Source: JACVRW01 sp963728155
Lineage (GTDB): Bacteria; Actinomycetota; Thermoleophilia; Solirubrobacterales; Thermoleophilaceae
Direction: 5' to 3'
Length of the DNA: 64,000 nt
Assembly (NCBI GenBank): GCA_963728155.1
Contig: CAVSJF010000014.1
Coordinates: forward strand, 1 to 64,000
In this document: piece by piece, positions 63,673 through 64,000 of the stretch
Layout of the letters: each line of letters starts with the position of its first letter
How positions within the stretch are numbered: position 1 is the stretch's first letter
Notes under the pieces: generated by a model
Database searches by the model: none
What the model was told of the DNA's origin: nothing
Seen by the model: the letters and a program-made list of their open reading frames with translations, nothing else
Translations under genes and position numbers: made by a program

Positions 63673-64000
63673 ATGAGAGCGGTCGCCTGGCACGGCAAAC
63701 GCGACGTTCGCGTCGACTCGGTCCCCGATCCGAAGATCGAGGAGCCCACGGACGCGATCGTGAAGATCACCTCCACCGCCATCTGCGGCTCCGACCTGCA
63801 TCTCTACGAGGTGCTGGGCGCGTTCATCGACGAGGGCGACATCCTGGGTCACGAGCCCATGGGCGTGGTCGAGGAGGTGGGCAGCGAGGTGCGGAACATC
63901 ACGCCGGGCGACCGCGTGGTGATCCCCTTCAACATCTCCTGCGGCCAGTGCTGGATGTGCGATCAGCAGCTCTTCTCGCAGTGTGAGACCACACAGGTGC
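63673..64000 (+). CDS. zinc-dependent alcohol dehydrogenase, 3' end outside window
   Basis: First 109 codons. Seen: AVAWHGKRDVRVDSVPDP, VKITSTAICGSDLHLYEVLG (catalytic-zinc Cys in CGSD), DILGHEPMGVVEEVGSEV (zinc His-Glu), GDRVVIPFNISCGQCWMCDQQLFSQCE with the four structural-zinc cysteines. The ICGSDLH and FNISCGQCxxC patterns fit the formaldehyde-dehydrogenase-like/sorbitol-type MDR branch. Substrate cannot be judged from the fragment. Confidence 0.88.
   Translation, partial: MRAVAWHGKRDVRVDSVPDPKIEEPTDAIVKITSTAICGSDLHLYEVLGAFIDEGDILGHEPMGVVEEVGSEVRNITPGDRVVIPFNISCGQCWMCDQQLFSQCETTQV

Overview
The window is very GC-rich DNA with many GTG/TTG starts, 4-bp start/stop overlaps and genes packed on both strands. 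Gene content (WS/DGAT acyltransferase, ROK-regulated xylose-type ABC operon, TadE-like membrane segments, an Rpf-like muralidase, a group 1h [NiFe]-hydrogenase, and a rpmE / DUF1385 / prfA / prmC / sua5 / glyA block) points to an actinobacterium, most likely of the Thermoleophilia (Solirubrobacterales-like). That placement is inferred from gene content and composition; there is no rRNA here. I see no tRNA, CRISPR array, insertion sequence or phage gene.

Layout. 1-12.9 kb: mixed metabolism and envelope genes: a JmjC/cupin oxygenase, an Ntn amidase, a GlxA-type regulator with a second DJ-1/PfpI protein, an EamA exporter, a coupled run of small membrane protein, SDR, NYN nuclease and MmgE/PrpD, a WS/DGAT and a TPM-like membrane protein. 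12.9-20.2 kb (minus): a sugar regulon with a ROK repressor, periplasmic binding protein, ATPase and permease, then an SDR, a Gfo/Idh/MocA oxidoreductase and an SCP2-alpha/beta-hydrolase. 20.4-33.8 kb: two TadE-like proteins, acyl-CoA ligase, Rpf-like muralidase, leucyl aminopeptidase, thiolase, HAD phosphatase, glycosyltransferase, B12-binding protein and a MarR/MFS pair. 34-37.5 kb: etfB-etfA-ETF-QO behind a palindromic operator, followed by an odd 476-bp gap holding a second, synonymously diverged copy of the ETF-QO tail. 39-41.2 kb: rpmE and DUF1385. 41.2-56.9 kb: the highlight, a Crp/Fnr regulator divergent from a 17-gene tightly coupled operon for a high-affinity hydrogenase (hypC, second hypC-like, hypD, hypE, hhyS, hhyL, NifU/Rieske-like, DUF5947-like, DUF6084-like, a ~357-aa unknown, hupD, hypA, hypB, double SIS, DUF1440-like, hypF, 98-aa unknown). 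57-64 kb: SGNH hydrolase, prfA, prmC, a TetR/SMP-30 divergon, sua5, glyA and a truncated zinc alcohol dehydrogenase.

How it fits together. HhyS/HhyL would oxidise trace H2 and feed electrons to the respiratory chain; Hyp proteins build the NiFe(CN)2CO site, HupD trims HhyL, and the unknown genes probably serve electron transfer or assembly. With the ETF system, fatty-acid genes and sugar regulon this suggests a soil heterotroph using H2 to survive starvation.

Caution. Around 40 genes are intact but roughly 25 others show one or more frame breaks. In most cases I reconstructed, removing one base, usually from a short G or C run, restores the family sequence. I read these as assembly errors, annotate through them and give each break position; they should not be read as pseudogenes without resequencing.
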